Positions 1 to 10,470 of a DNA stretch of 64,000 nucleotides are shown here, in pieces. Under the pieces are notes generated by a model. It worked only from the letters and a program-made list of their open reading frames with translations, was not told where the DNA came from and ran no database searches. This DNA comes from Nymphaea colorata (Eukaryota > Streptophyta > Magnoliopsida > Nymphaeales > Nymphaeaceae), in the NCBI RefSeq assembly GCF_008831285.2, contig NW_022204764.1, positions 1 through 64,000 on the forward strand, in the 5' to 3' direction. The position numbers and the translations under genes are program-made. Numbering within the stretch: position 1 is the first letter of the stretch; each line of letters starts with the position of its first letter.

Positions 1-95
1 CCAACCCAACCCCAACCCCAACCCCAACCCCAACCCCAACCCCAACCCCAACCCCAACCCCAACCCCAACCCCAACCCCAACCCCAACCCCAACC
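1..95. repeat. Telomere, CCCCAA repeats
   Basis: About fifteen tandem copies of the hexamer CCCCAA, with one shorter CCCAA unit at the very start, run to about base 95 and then give way to AT-rich unique DNA. C4A2 is the telomere type of oligohymenophorean ciliates such as Tetrahymena and Paramecium. It marks the left end of this window as a true macronuclear chromosome end. Confidence 0.97.
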
Positions 96-162
96 AAATT
101 ACTTTTACATGATATGTTGAACATCTAAGCACAATACTTATATATATTTTTTAATTATAATT

Positions 163-417
163 ATGAAAACACAAGCTTTGGAAAGTGAGATCCCAATAAA
201 GTCTGTCAAAAATGCTAATAATTATCTGACAGTCACAAAGGAGAGCAAGAAATATCGAATTAATATCAAGGATATAAAGAAACTCTACAAAATCGAAAAA
301 AGGCGTGTTTCTGCCCCGCCTTTTGAAACCTTAAAGGAAATTAACGTGCAGACTGCAGAATCAGAAATCTAAGAGCCTCAGATTTTGATTTTAGCTCAAG
401 GGATCAGCTTTTAATGA
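163..417 (+). CDS. Small subtelomeric protein, paralogue of the gene at 2145
   Basis: The first gene after the telomere encodes a basic protein of 84 residues. TAA codons at 370 and 412 are read as Glu and the frame ends at TGA (415-417). The centre, with the segments KKYRINIKDIKKLY and KRR, aligns with the product of the gene at 2145-2378 (KKRYKLFVNDIKKVF followed by RR), so the two are subtelomeric paralogues. I recognise no domain, signal peptide or membrane segment. The shared block is highly charged and could be a nucleic-acid or protein-binding surface, but that is only inference. No intron is apparent. Confidence 0.55.
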
Positions 418-2144
418 AACATTCATTTTTGATTGTTTATTTCTTAATCTTAGCTATTTTCTTTACTTAACCAAACGCCATTCTATAATTCTAAACGCTT
501 AGAAGGACTTCAAAGTTTTGATGATTAAAATGCAACGCATTTTTATTTCATTTAACAAATATTTTTGATTTTTATTGATCAAAGGCTATGCCCCTATTTT
601 TAGCCGAAATCTTATCCGATTAAATAATGTCATTATCTTGAATGAAAGTGGTCAAGAGGTTCTTTAAAGAAACATAATGGGATAACTATGTTTATTGCTT
701 TTCGTCTCACCCTCCCTATTTTCTAATACTGCTTTATTCCCTTGATTAAAGCATCAAAATGATCTTAAAATGATCTTTAGAGTTAGGAAATATGATTATT
801 ATCTAAAAAGTTAGCAAAATCTTTGATTTTATGATAAGTTGGTATGTTTATCCCTTCATGAAAATGTAAGAATGCTCCGAAAGAAGACAAACTAAAAAAT
901 AGAAAAGATAATAAGAGTTTCATCTAGTTTTATGTTGAAAACAGCTCATTTCCTTACTCATTCGAAAAGATCATTAAAATTTCACATGCTTCACATATCA
1001 TGTATATCAGGCCATCTCTCAAGACAATTTTCTTGGCTTTATTTTGGTTTTTCTAGCATAAAGGTAGCTTAGCGTAAAATCCTATAGTTTCAGAAATGGC
1101 TCAATTGTGTTCAGTTTGACCCTCCGGCAAATATGCCACTTTTAGGTAGTATTAATCTCACTAATATTTTCCTTCAATTTCACTATAGAACATACAGATA
1201 TATTTTTTTGATCCACCAAAATTCGTCATTTTTTATTTGTCGCTTGTATAATTTACATTTTGGCACGATATTGGTAAGAGGAGAATAATTAAAAATTGAG
1301 ATCAAAACAAAGAGAACTATAAAGTTGGGGTGATCTTTTGGAACCTTAGAATTAAGATCCCAATGAAACCGATATCACCTTTCGCAAATCACTATAAAAA
1401 ATCGGTGATCATCATCTGTCACAATACTGAGACATAAACAGTCTACCGAAGATAATATATTCTTCAGGATTGGCTGCTTAGGAAGGAATGAAGTCGACTG
1501 TTGGTGTTTTATGATTAGTCTACTTGGCATGAAATTGCCAATATAGGAAGCATAACATGTAGATGTGAAAAGTGTAATGGATGCCCTAAAAACTTGCATT
1601 TACTCATGAAAAACGATAATAAATTAAGCCCATGATAAGAAATTTCCATCTAAAGAAAAAGGATTCATGTTTCTATATTTTTCCATCTCATCAACTTAAT
1701 CAATCACCAACATTTACTCACAGTCCTTCCTCCAAAAAGACGCCTCTTGACTAGAGAGTTAAAATAGCATCATAAAAATTTCTTCCTCAAGCTTTGATTA
1801 CATGAGGTGATCAACATGCATATGCATCAGTTGATCAACTTAAGAGTTAGAGTGGATTAAAAACTTGGTTTTTGGCCAGTTTTTAATGTAAAAACACGAA
1901 TTTTTTACCTTCAGCTGTGTACTTTAGTACAAATAGTTGATTAAATGCGCTTGCATCATGTAGATTAACAGCGAGTATCACTAAGAGTGAATCTGGGCCA
2001 AATAAGGAGACTTCAGGAGGCTCATAGCAGTTCAAAGGAGGCAGCCTGAGCAGGATCAAAAGATTTGTATATTTTATATGGTGTTGTTGATTAATCTACG
2101 TTTCGGTTGTATTGAATCATAATATTTATTGTTAATTCGAAAAG
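418..2144. other. Subtelomeric AT-rich spacer without recognisable genes
   Basis: About 1.7 kb of AT-rich DNA between the two small paralogous genes. Short open frames exist on both strands, for example a 74-codon frame on the minus strand at 1375-1599, but none shows a family motif or compositional sign of coding. No tandem repeat, tRNA or transposase was seen. Confidence 0.5.
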
Positions 2145-2378
2145 ATGAAAAATATGGAGGGAAGTGATGAATAACCAAAGGATGTGAAGAATAAAGAAAT
2201 GGGATACATCGGCGTGATGAAGGGAAAGAAACGATACAAGTTGTTCGTTAATGATATTAAAAAGGTTTTTAGACTGCAGAGGAGAATAATGATTTCCATC
2301 CCGGTTTTTCAGGAAAAAATGATTCCTAATGATAATACTGATGCTGATATAGAAGACAATGTGGAAATTTAATCATGA
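2145..2378 (+). CDS. Small subtelomeric protein, paralogue of the gene at 163
   Basis: A 77-residue frame starts at ATG 2145, with a second in-frame ATG at 2154, and ends at TGA 2376-2378. TAA at 2172 and 2370 are read as Glu. Residues about 25-50 (KKRYKLFVNDIKKVF, then RR) match the central part of the first telomere-proximal gene, while the N- and C-termini differ and are acidic here. The conserved core flanked by divergent tails suggests an expanding subtelomeric family. Function unknown. Confidence 0.55.
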
Positions 2379-4517
2379 AATTTACTATGGGGTCTGAGAA
2401 GTATAATTACGATAGTTTATATCAATTCTTATTTTACCTAACCTAACTATTAATCAAACGAAAATAAAAAATTAGAAAAATCCAGGTGTAATTAGACCAA
2501 TTTTCTTTATTTTTGCCTTGATTTATTCTTTTTGTGCATAAACTAACGGTTTTAGATGCTTTTTGCTCTTTAGACTCATTCCAAAGGAGTATAGGGTATT
2601 TTTGCTATAAAATGGACTCATTTTGCAAATTTCAGACCTGTTTGGGTCTTAAAATGATCAGTTTTGCAGAAAAATAGGTAGAATTCATAGAAAAAAAGAT
2701 TGTTACTATGATATCAAACTAGCTTAGTTAATAAATGCGAGAAAATAAAGACAGTATAACCAGGCCAAATTTTTACAAAAGCTCTAAAAGACCATAAATA
2801 TTTTAAAATCAAAATAATCATAATCACCCTTTAATTTGTTTAAGCAATATTTTATCTTTTATGAAAACATACAATATCGGCAATATGGAAGCTTTAAAAA
2901 ATTCATATCATGATTTTTTAGTGTAATCAAAGATAATGAAGGTAAATGCCCTGTATTGGCATGGTTTATTTGATTATTAAATCCGAATTGATTATAAATT
3001 GATTCAATTTGAAAAGTTTTTAATTAAGAGGAAAATAAGTTGTTAGCAAAAGCATATGCAATACAAAAATGTAATAGATGAGCTGAAAGCTTATAGTTAG
3101 AAGCTAAATGTAAAAATGTTATTATCTTGAGCTTCGAAATGTTGTTCATTTTCTGATTTATTTTTACACCTCAATAAAAGCAATTATAAAGCTGAATCAA
3201 TAGCTAATCAAAACATGACATTGATTTCTTGCTTCAGATGTTATTCATAATATCTAAACATGCCTAAATGAGCCCATGGATTAGATTAATATCAATAAAC
3301 ATGTATTCGTCAAATAAGTATTTTACCAAAACAAGTTTGCCATCAGCTTGGCATATCTTTGCTTTTATTGATGATTTGCATATTTTAAGGGCCATCTCAT
3401 TTAATTAAGTAATTTATTTATTGTAAAAAACAATAGATGCTAATGGAAAAACAATATATTCTTCTATAGCATTATTTTAAAGCAGCTAATATTATTTAGG
3501 CAATAACTCGAGGCCATCGAAGAAATATTTGATTATTTGAGGCAAGATATTGTGAAATTTTCAAGAATCCGTAAAGAAAAGGTTAAAAGGAATCATGCTT
3601 TAAGGTTCTTACTTCCCTCACTTTTGAAGGATGTGCATCTTAGTCGGTTTTTTACATCGTTAATTCAAAGCGCTATTGTCTGCTTTCCCAACGGCGGGCA
3701 ATTCCTTTGTTCCAGAATCGAAACCGTCGCAAACATTTTACTTATCACAGGATCCCTTCTTTCCCACGCTTCTTTATGAATAAATTCTATCACTAAACGC
3801 TGGCGGAGCCAGCAGGTTGTACGATCTTATATTGTTTTCGTTCCAATCATCGAACATTTTAAAAAGGTTCTTATGCTGGCCTTAATCACTTGATTTGGTT
3901 GGCTCATCAGATATCCTTGTCTTTATTGGGTCTTCTTTACGCTTCTGCTCTATAACGACGACCTTAGTGGGCTACCTTTATGACATACAAGCTCCCATAA
4001 CGTTCTGAAATTAATTTTTATATCACTGAATAGTGGTTCCAGTTTTAAGGCTTTTAATCACAATAAATATATGAAGGGTAAAAATCATCCAAGATGTTCG
4101 GAGGTTTATTTATCTTTGCTAGATCCATATTCGTAAAGCATTGAGGCAATCTGATCAAGCATAATCCGTAGAATTTACTTAAGCTTTTTGTCTTTATTGG
4201 GCATAACGCTTCTTAGTCTTCGTTCAAGGAGTTATGGATTATGTAAGATTTACAAAATGCAAAGGGAAACACTTTGGACTTATTTGCCACCGTTTGCAAT
4301 GCTAAGTTGAGAAATTGATATTAATATTGGTTTATTTGTTACTCTTTATACTATCCTTTAACGAAATGGCTATTTTGATTTTCGTTAATATCTTATTGAC
4401 ATGTTTTTAAATATTGGCGGTTTCCCTTAATCACACCTCGATGATCAAATAAAACACCACCAAAAATATGCAAGAATTTTATATATAGCGAAGGGTTTCT
4501 AAAATTGGTTTATTTGA
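2379..4517. other. Long AT-rich spacer with a doubtful open frame
   Basis: About 2.1 kb with no gene I can support. A frame open on the plus strand from about 3411 to TGA 3777-3779 contains a charged segment (around 3500-3600) that could be coding, but it has no convincing start and no recognised domain. It may be a decayed gene or mobile-element remnant. A 14-base string beginning TTGTCTTTATTG occurs twice, near 3917 and 4187, each time followed within a few bases by ACGCTTCT. Confidence 0.4.
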
Positions 4518-5269
4518 TCATTGGTCTGACTGTTTCGGGGTTGAATCAGATAGTTCGCTGTCACTGTCGTCATCACTGCCTCCACTGACCTCAGGCAAAA
4601 GAAACACTTCCCGATCCTCAAAAGAGGGATCCCTTCCTTCGCTCTTGAGTATTCTTTCGCGTTCTTGTTTTTTCCATTGATTGTAGCGCCTGCTAAACTT
4701 GCAATACCAGCCCTTGGAGGCCTTGAAGTCTGCCATTTTGCTTAACCTCTTGGCTTAGGCTCGGATGTCCTTCTCGGTTACTAAGATTTTTCCGTCGATT
4801 TTGGTGTAGAGAGTGAGTTACATCTCGCCGTCAGTGGGCCGTCCGCCTCCTTCCTTGCGCTCGCATCCGTTTTTCTTCCACCTAAGCAGGTTTCTACGTG
4901 GAATGCCGTATTTTTCTGAGATTTCCTTTGCGTCAACTCCGTCTAGAATCTACGTGATGTGTTAAATACTTGCTTGACGGCTTCTTCCTTCTACGCGACA
5001 GTGTATTTTCGGTAGTTGCCGCGATGCTTGCGCACGATCTCTGACTTTTTGGAGGAGTTCGGTCCGCCATTTGCGTTGAGGGGGTGAAGAAGCCGAAATG
5101 CCGAGAAGCGTTGATAATCTGGATGTTTGAATTTTTCGAAGAATCTGATGCCAGGAGAGTCAGGAAACTGTCGAATATCGAAGGACGGTATGTCGATTGC
5201 GGGTGGGTGGGGGTACACGTTGGGAGAAAAACCCGTTTGGTCCTTACTTTTGTCCTATTATCTACTCAT
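4518..5269 (-). CDS. CENP-B/pogo-type HTH DNA-binding protein lacking a DDE domain
   Basis: Reads from ATG at 5269 to TGA at 4518-4520 with one 20-nt GT-AG intron at 4950-4969, giving about 243 residues. The middle contains two helix-turn-helix modules in the order found in CENP-B and pogo/Tigger transposases. The first is a psq-like HTH (DAKEISEKYGIPRRNLLRWK). The second is the CENPB-type HTH signature FKASKGWYCKFSRRY. These proteins bind specific DNA as the N-terminal part of a transposase. Here the second HTH is followed only by a basic linker and an acidic Ser/Asp tail, so no DDE catalytic domain is present. It may be a domesticated transposase DNA-binding domain or a truncated element. 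TAG and TAA are read as Glu within the HTH block, in keeping with the peritrich code. Confidence 0.82.
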
Positions 5270-5508
5270 TTAATCATCATACGCCAGGCAAATATTAACA
5301 GTATTGAGCATACTACCACCACTATTTGTCTCCGGCTATTTTGGAACCATACTCAATTCCTACATTTGTAAGGGCGCTCCTATAACAGGAAATATGCTAT
5401 TTTCAAATACGGGAAAAAAAATTAATTTAGATCATGTATTTCTTTAAAGAACCATAAATTATTTGGCAAAGGTGGGCATAGGCATTATTATTGTTAGTTG
5501 ATATTCAA

Positions 5509-6890
5509 ATGAAATTTTATATATTAGTGATATCCTTAATCTTTGTCCACTGCCAACTCCCTGATTAGCCGCCCCCCAAGTACGCAGACCATTAGAAAGA
5601 TTCGCCCTTTTGACTGTGACGCATGCTCGTAACAATTCGTATGAAATATTTTTGAACTACCTAAAGCACTATGCTGAAACAGAATGCTACGAAAAATTAA
5701 TATCAGAGATCTGCATCATATGGAATAACTAGAAATTACCTGACGAAATCGGAGCATTAGATCGAGAGCTATACTGGAGGATGCCTGTCTACTTTTATCT
5801 CACCAAAAATAATTCGCTGAACCATCGCTTTAGAGCACCGAAGGAGGCAGGTGCTGAAGTGTTTTATTCGCTTGACGATGATATTATGGTCGACTGTGAG
5901 ACCCTTAACAAAACATATATGCACTTTTGGACAGGGAAACAGTCTCAGCCAGGGCGTTTCGTCAGCAATTAAGTCAGGAGCTTTGGATATATGCTAAACA
6001 AAAAACATAGTTCTTCTATCAGGGCCACTCCTTTGCAAACTATTTCACAATCGCATAAACTGGAGCCACTTTCTTCCCTAAACATTACCTCAATCTTTAT
6101 TATCTGAAATTAGATGAATTAGAACAATTAAGAAGGAAAGTTGACAACGTTACAAGTTGCTAAGATATATTTTTCATGGCAATAAGCAGCATTTCTATCC
6201 GTAAATGTATCCTGAGTATTACAGCCAGAAAAAGATTATAAAAATACAAACCCAGCGATTGGACTTTCACGCGCAAAAGGACTTGTCCCTCTCAGAACAA
6301 GCTGTATAAACTATCTAACTGATACATTCGGATACAACCCACTGAGATTGTACATAAGAACCCGAATAAATACACGAATAATTGGAAATTCAACAATATT
6401 GACATCATCATGCAGACAAAATTAGAGGATTAGGGAATGTCGGCTTCATATAAGCTATTGAGAACGAGTTCGATAAAGGATAAACTATAAACTTGCCATC
6501 TCCAGCTCCAGCCTAAAATTTTAGAATCATGAGCCAGCTGAAAACAATCCTGATGAAGTAGCATAATAATAGCCCAAAGAAGAAGATTACACTTCTCAAG
6601 AATCTTCAAAATACTTAATCTAAATACCAGCTAAGCCCGAAAGCAAATAAAACAAATAGGAAGGGACTTCTAATCTCAATAAAGATCAACCAACAGAAGT
6701 GAAAGAAGGGTTTTCGTTCCTGGAATATAAATTCGAGCTGTTAGTGGGTTTTCTAATATCAGTAATAATACTGTTAATCATATGCGTTGCTCGTCTATTG
6801 AGAATGTATAGAGAGCTCAAAAATAAGAACAATCCAACATAACTTGCTATTGAGCAATAATAAAGTCCTATGCGTAATGATTATTCATGA
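5509..6890 (+). CDS. GT64 exostosin-like glycosyltransferase, type I membrane protein
   Basis: Starts with a hydrophobic signal peptide (MKFYILVISLIFVHC). The catalytic domain shows the exostosin/EXTL GT64 landmarks in order: KFALLTVTHARNNS, NSLNHRF, the nucleotide-sugar/metal motif SLDDDIMVDC, NYFTIAETGATFF, VDNVTSCEDIFF and CINYLTDTFGYNPL. GT64 enzymes transfer N-acetylhexosamine from UDP-sugars in the ER/Golgi. To connect these blocks I infer GT-AG introns of 20 nt near 5580, 17 nt near 5960, 16 nt near 6211 and 24 nt near 6439. A Glu/Lys/Pro-rich linker follows, then one membrane span (LLVGFLISVIILLIICVA) and a short cytoplasmic tail ending at TGA 6888-6890. Most EXT proteins are type II, so an N-terminal signal with a C-terminal anchor is unusual. 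Splice joins are inferred and the last one is the weakest. Confidence 0.8.
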
Positions 6891-7238
6891 TAAAATATGA
6901 TTAAGGCCAAATATATCTTTATCAACTATTTAATTAATTGCAAAAAACAGTTATTTCGAAGAAAATCAATAAGTGCCTTTGAATTTGCAAACTTATTATC
7001 AACGAATTTCATATTGGAGATAATCTAGGCCTTTACTCCGTTTATTGTCTCTGAGTATTGTCATTTTACAATTTTGATTTCCTAATTTTCAGCTTAAAAA
7101 TTACAGTTTTATAAATCTTTGAATTTTTTCCGAGATTCTAATAGTTTTTACTAAAACACCAATCCCGACTAAACTTACATTTTTACGTGAATAATATTGA
7201 AATTAATTTCTTCCTTATCGTATTCTATAATCGATACA
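6891..7238. other. AT-rich intergenic spacer
   Basis: About 350 bp of AT-rich DNA between the glycosyltransferase gene and the Aurora-like kinase gene. I see no open frame with a motif and no RNA gene. It presumably holds the promoter of the kinase gene. Confidence 0.5.
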
Positions 7239-9057
7239 ATGATTAGAAGACCAAGCTACAAGCAATTTTTGAACCAATCAAAGGAGGTTCAATCATCAAT
7301 CAATCTTCCATTCAACGAGTCAGTCTCTCCTCGCCCTCGCGCTACTGATACATCCCAAAACGAAGCAAAAGCAGGGGTTCCAATGGGGAAAAAGTATGGC
7401 AAAATAAATATCTTGATGTAGTTAAGTATTTTCCCGATGATCCGAGAGCACTGCGCCATACGTACGCAAAATAACCCTATGGTCGATCAACTATAAACGA
7501 TTCGTTTAGCAAAAGTTTTCAGATGCTCTCACCCAATAGAATAAATGATCAAAGTAACTTCAGGGCAACATATACAAATGCCAATTTTCGGCCGAGCTAT
7601 CGCTAATAGTCAAAAAAATAGCCAACTACCAATGAATCTCCTCTTTAATTTTCAAAGTGTTATGTTGCTAGGCCCCTCGATGCCAACCTCCAGCACAACT
7701 CCACCTTTAACAAAGCACTTTATCAATCTAAATCGAGCACGAGGTTGCATCCTATGCGGAATGATGATCAGATATAAAATGAGCTTGAAAGACTAAAATA
7801 GCTGAGAAATAGAAGAATGCAGAATAACGTACAAACTATCTATAGATACGAAGACAAAGCCAAAATTTAGAATCATGCCATAAATGTCCCCAGATCAACT
7901 ATTAATATTATGGGAAAAGATGATAAAGAAAATAGGGGTGATAGAAGCATTGAAATCGATAAAAGGAAGGAAATTGATCAACAAAAATAAAGAAATTAAA
8001 AATCTAAATCTCCTATTCGATCAACACATCCTCAAACAGAAAACAGGGGATATACTCCCATACAGTTTAGGAAAAAACGATCAACTAAAATTAAGATCTT
8101 CGAGATACTTCTAAATCTCCATTGAAAAAGGTATTAAGTGCTGTTGCAGCAAGCAAACTAGAAGCACCCAATCAGCTATCATCATCAAGCATAAATGATA
8201 TTCCCAAAGCGTCAAAACAAAAATCAAAAAACCTCAGCCTTCAAGACTTTCATTTAGGGAAGAAACTAGGAGAAGGAAGGTTCGGAGTTGTATGGGTAGC
8301 ATTTCACAAAGCATCAGGAGCCATTTTTGCTCTCAAAAAGATTTCAAAGTCAACAATTAAAGGAATTTGATGATTTAGCAGTTCATTTTGGAGGTCAAAA
8401 TTCAGAGTTTCTCTAAAGCCTTATATCGTTAAAACATATGGCATTTTCGATGATGAATAAAACATATACTTGCTGTTAGAGTACTTATAAGGAGGAACGC
8501 TTTACAATTCTCTAAAGGCAAAAGGAAAAGGAAAACTATTTTAGGAATAAGTATCAATAAAAGTTGGCATGATATGTGAGGCAGTAAGCTGTCTACATTA
8601 AAAAGGAATAGCCCATAGAGATATCAAGCCTGAAAATATCATGATCACTCATGTAAATTTGGTTTAATTTAGGAAATTTGCAAACTAGGAGATTTGGTTG
8701 GGCTACTTGCTGTGATCAAAGAAGAAGAACGTATTGCGGCACAACAGATTATGTTGCTCCTTAAATAGTATAAGGCTGTAATATGACATGAGCGTCGATC
8801 TTTGGTGTATTGGAGTTTTAGCTTTCGAGCTATTGTCAGGTCGTGCTCCTTTTACATATCAGCAGGCAAGAAACTTTCAATAAGATAAAAAACGTAAGCA
8901 TATTTTATTCAGGTTGACTCATCCACTCTGAAATACCCAGACTACTTTACTTAGATGCTATAGACTTGTCGGTAAACTTATTAAAAAGAACCCAAACTAA
9001 AGAATGGACATGCAAATCGCACTAAGACATTCCTTTATAACTAAATATCACTTTTGA
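7239..9057 (+). CDS. Aurora-like Ser/Thr protein kinase with several frame breaks
   Basis: A long N-terminal extension (about 7239-8110) with a coiled-coil stretch (LENELERLKELRNRR) leads into a kinase domain. Visible elements are the P-loop LGEGRFGVVW, the ATP-site lysine in FALKKI, the hinge LLLEYLEGG, HRDIKPEN, KLGD followed one frame over by FGWAT, then RRRTYCGTTDYVAPE, and a C-lobe ending NPNERMDMQIALRHSF. The DFGWA and CGTTDYVAPE signatures are of Aurora type. The APE glutamate is encoded by TAA (8762-8764). At least five single-base shifts are needed (near 8110, 8368, 8412, 8693, 8777 and 8963), mostly one missing T in a T run. True GT-AG introns also occur (20 nt near 8653, 19 nt near 8894). 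It is either an active gene damaged by base-calling errors or a pseudogene. Confidence 0.75.
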
Positions 9058-9109
9058 TTATTTACTTCTCATCTTAGCTATACTTGGACAATATATTTGA
9101 ATGATCAGA

Positions 9110-9847
9110 TCATATTTTTATGTTGTTTATCTAGTCAATCAAACTGTTAAGGTCCTTTAATTTAACTTTACATTAGTTTTTTAATTGCCCAAACCTTTGA
9201 TTGATGGAAGCGTCACTTGCTTCAATAGTCTTATCATCTGTGAACCTGACTCCACTGCTGCTGACATATGATCTCTTAACCATACTGCTCATAATTTCAG
9301 TTGTCAATGCCTTCTTCTCTGCTTGGTTTTTGATAACTTCTTCAAAGATAAGTACAGTATTCTGCTTTTCAGATTGACTCGTCAGTTCATCTAATTTTGT
9401 CTTTGTCCTGTCTTTTAGGATCCTGAGCTCCTATTTCAGCTGGTCTGACGTTTATTTAACTTTTTTAGTTAGCTGTGCGTGTAATTCTAGGTTTTTACGA
9501 TGATCTGCAGGAGGGTCTTGCTGGGTAGCTTGGTAAGCGATAAGCTCAGCAGTCAGTAAATTCGAAAATTTTTAAGATTCAATCAAGTTTTTTGAACTTA
9601 ATTTTTGTATTGTGCCCCCAACTGCTTTGAGTTCGCAATTTTTGCATGTTAGATTGGCTTGACACCTTACCCGAATACCACCTTTTAACTGATATTCTTT
9701 TAGCAAAGGCTGCAGAGTTTTACTTTCAATGTGTTTCGTACTTTCTACGCGAAATCGCCTTGTATCTTCACCACCTATTTTTTCTTGTTTCCGAATAAAA
9801 ACATAAGAGTAATTATAATAAATGGAGCTTGGATATTTAATTAACAT
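9110..9847 (-). CDS. Coiled-coil protein with a CxxC motif, function unknown
   Basis: A clean single-exon frame of 245 residues, reading from ATG at 9847 to TGA at 9110-9112 with several internal TAA/TAG codons read as Glu. The first third carries CQANLTCKNCELKAVGG, with three cysteines that could bind metal. The remainder is a long charged helix (KTKLDELTSQSEKQNT and neighbours) likely to form a coiled coil. I do not recognise the family. It is convergent with the kinase gene, with only 52 bp between the two stop codons. Confidence 0.7.
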
Positions 9848-10470
9848 TTTAAAAAATGAGTATTCAATAGGTGTTGTTATGTTGGCTCAGCTTATTTTAA
9901 AAAATAAATCAAATCTTTTTTTCATATTCTTGGCTAAGGATCTCACAAAGCCAACACGATCAAGGATAGACTAAAATTCCAACAATTTGCTTTACTATGT
10001 TTGTATATTTTGCCAAACTTCGCTAATAAATAAATACTGTTTGATAAATACTCAAATGATGATTCTGGTAATTATAATTAATTCACATAAAGTTGAAATG
10101 ATGATACTCAAACATTCATGACTTCTCCGTGGATGCTGTCATAGTTACTCTGATATTCAACAAGTGAGAATAACCGCTTTCACTACCATGCTTCACCTTC
10201 GGCTAATTTAATGTTGAAGGGCTGCTTATATCATGACATGATTGATTATGATTTTTTGAGAATACAATAAGCCAAGTAGCGTATGTGCTTCGAGCCAATT
10301 ATTTTTGGCAATAAAGCATTAGAGAAGCTAACGTCTTTCATATTTATTTATCGATGACTTGACTAAAAAAGGAAAAAAAATTGAATGAAACAATCACATA
10401 AGCTAAGGCAAAATATTGAAAATAGCCATCATATTTGGTTTTAAGCTTATAGTTAATAGTTTATAATTTA
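9848..10470. other. Intergenic spacer between divergent genes
   Basis: About 620 bp of AT-rich DNA between two divergently transcribed genes, so it should hold both promoters. No supported open frame, repeat or RNA gene was found in it. Confidence 0.5.

Noticed and set aside
6170-6330. Third reading frame through the GT64 domain with segments such as FYPEMYPEYY.
   Set aside because: A 16-nt intron near 6211 connects the two frames that carry the true GT64 motifs, leaving this frame unexplained by any family.
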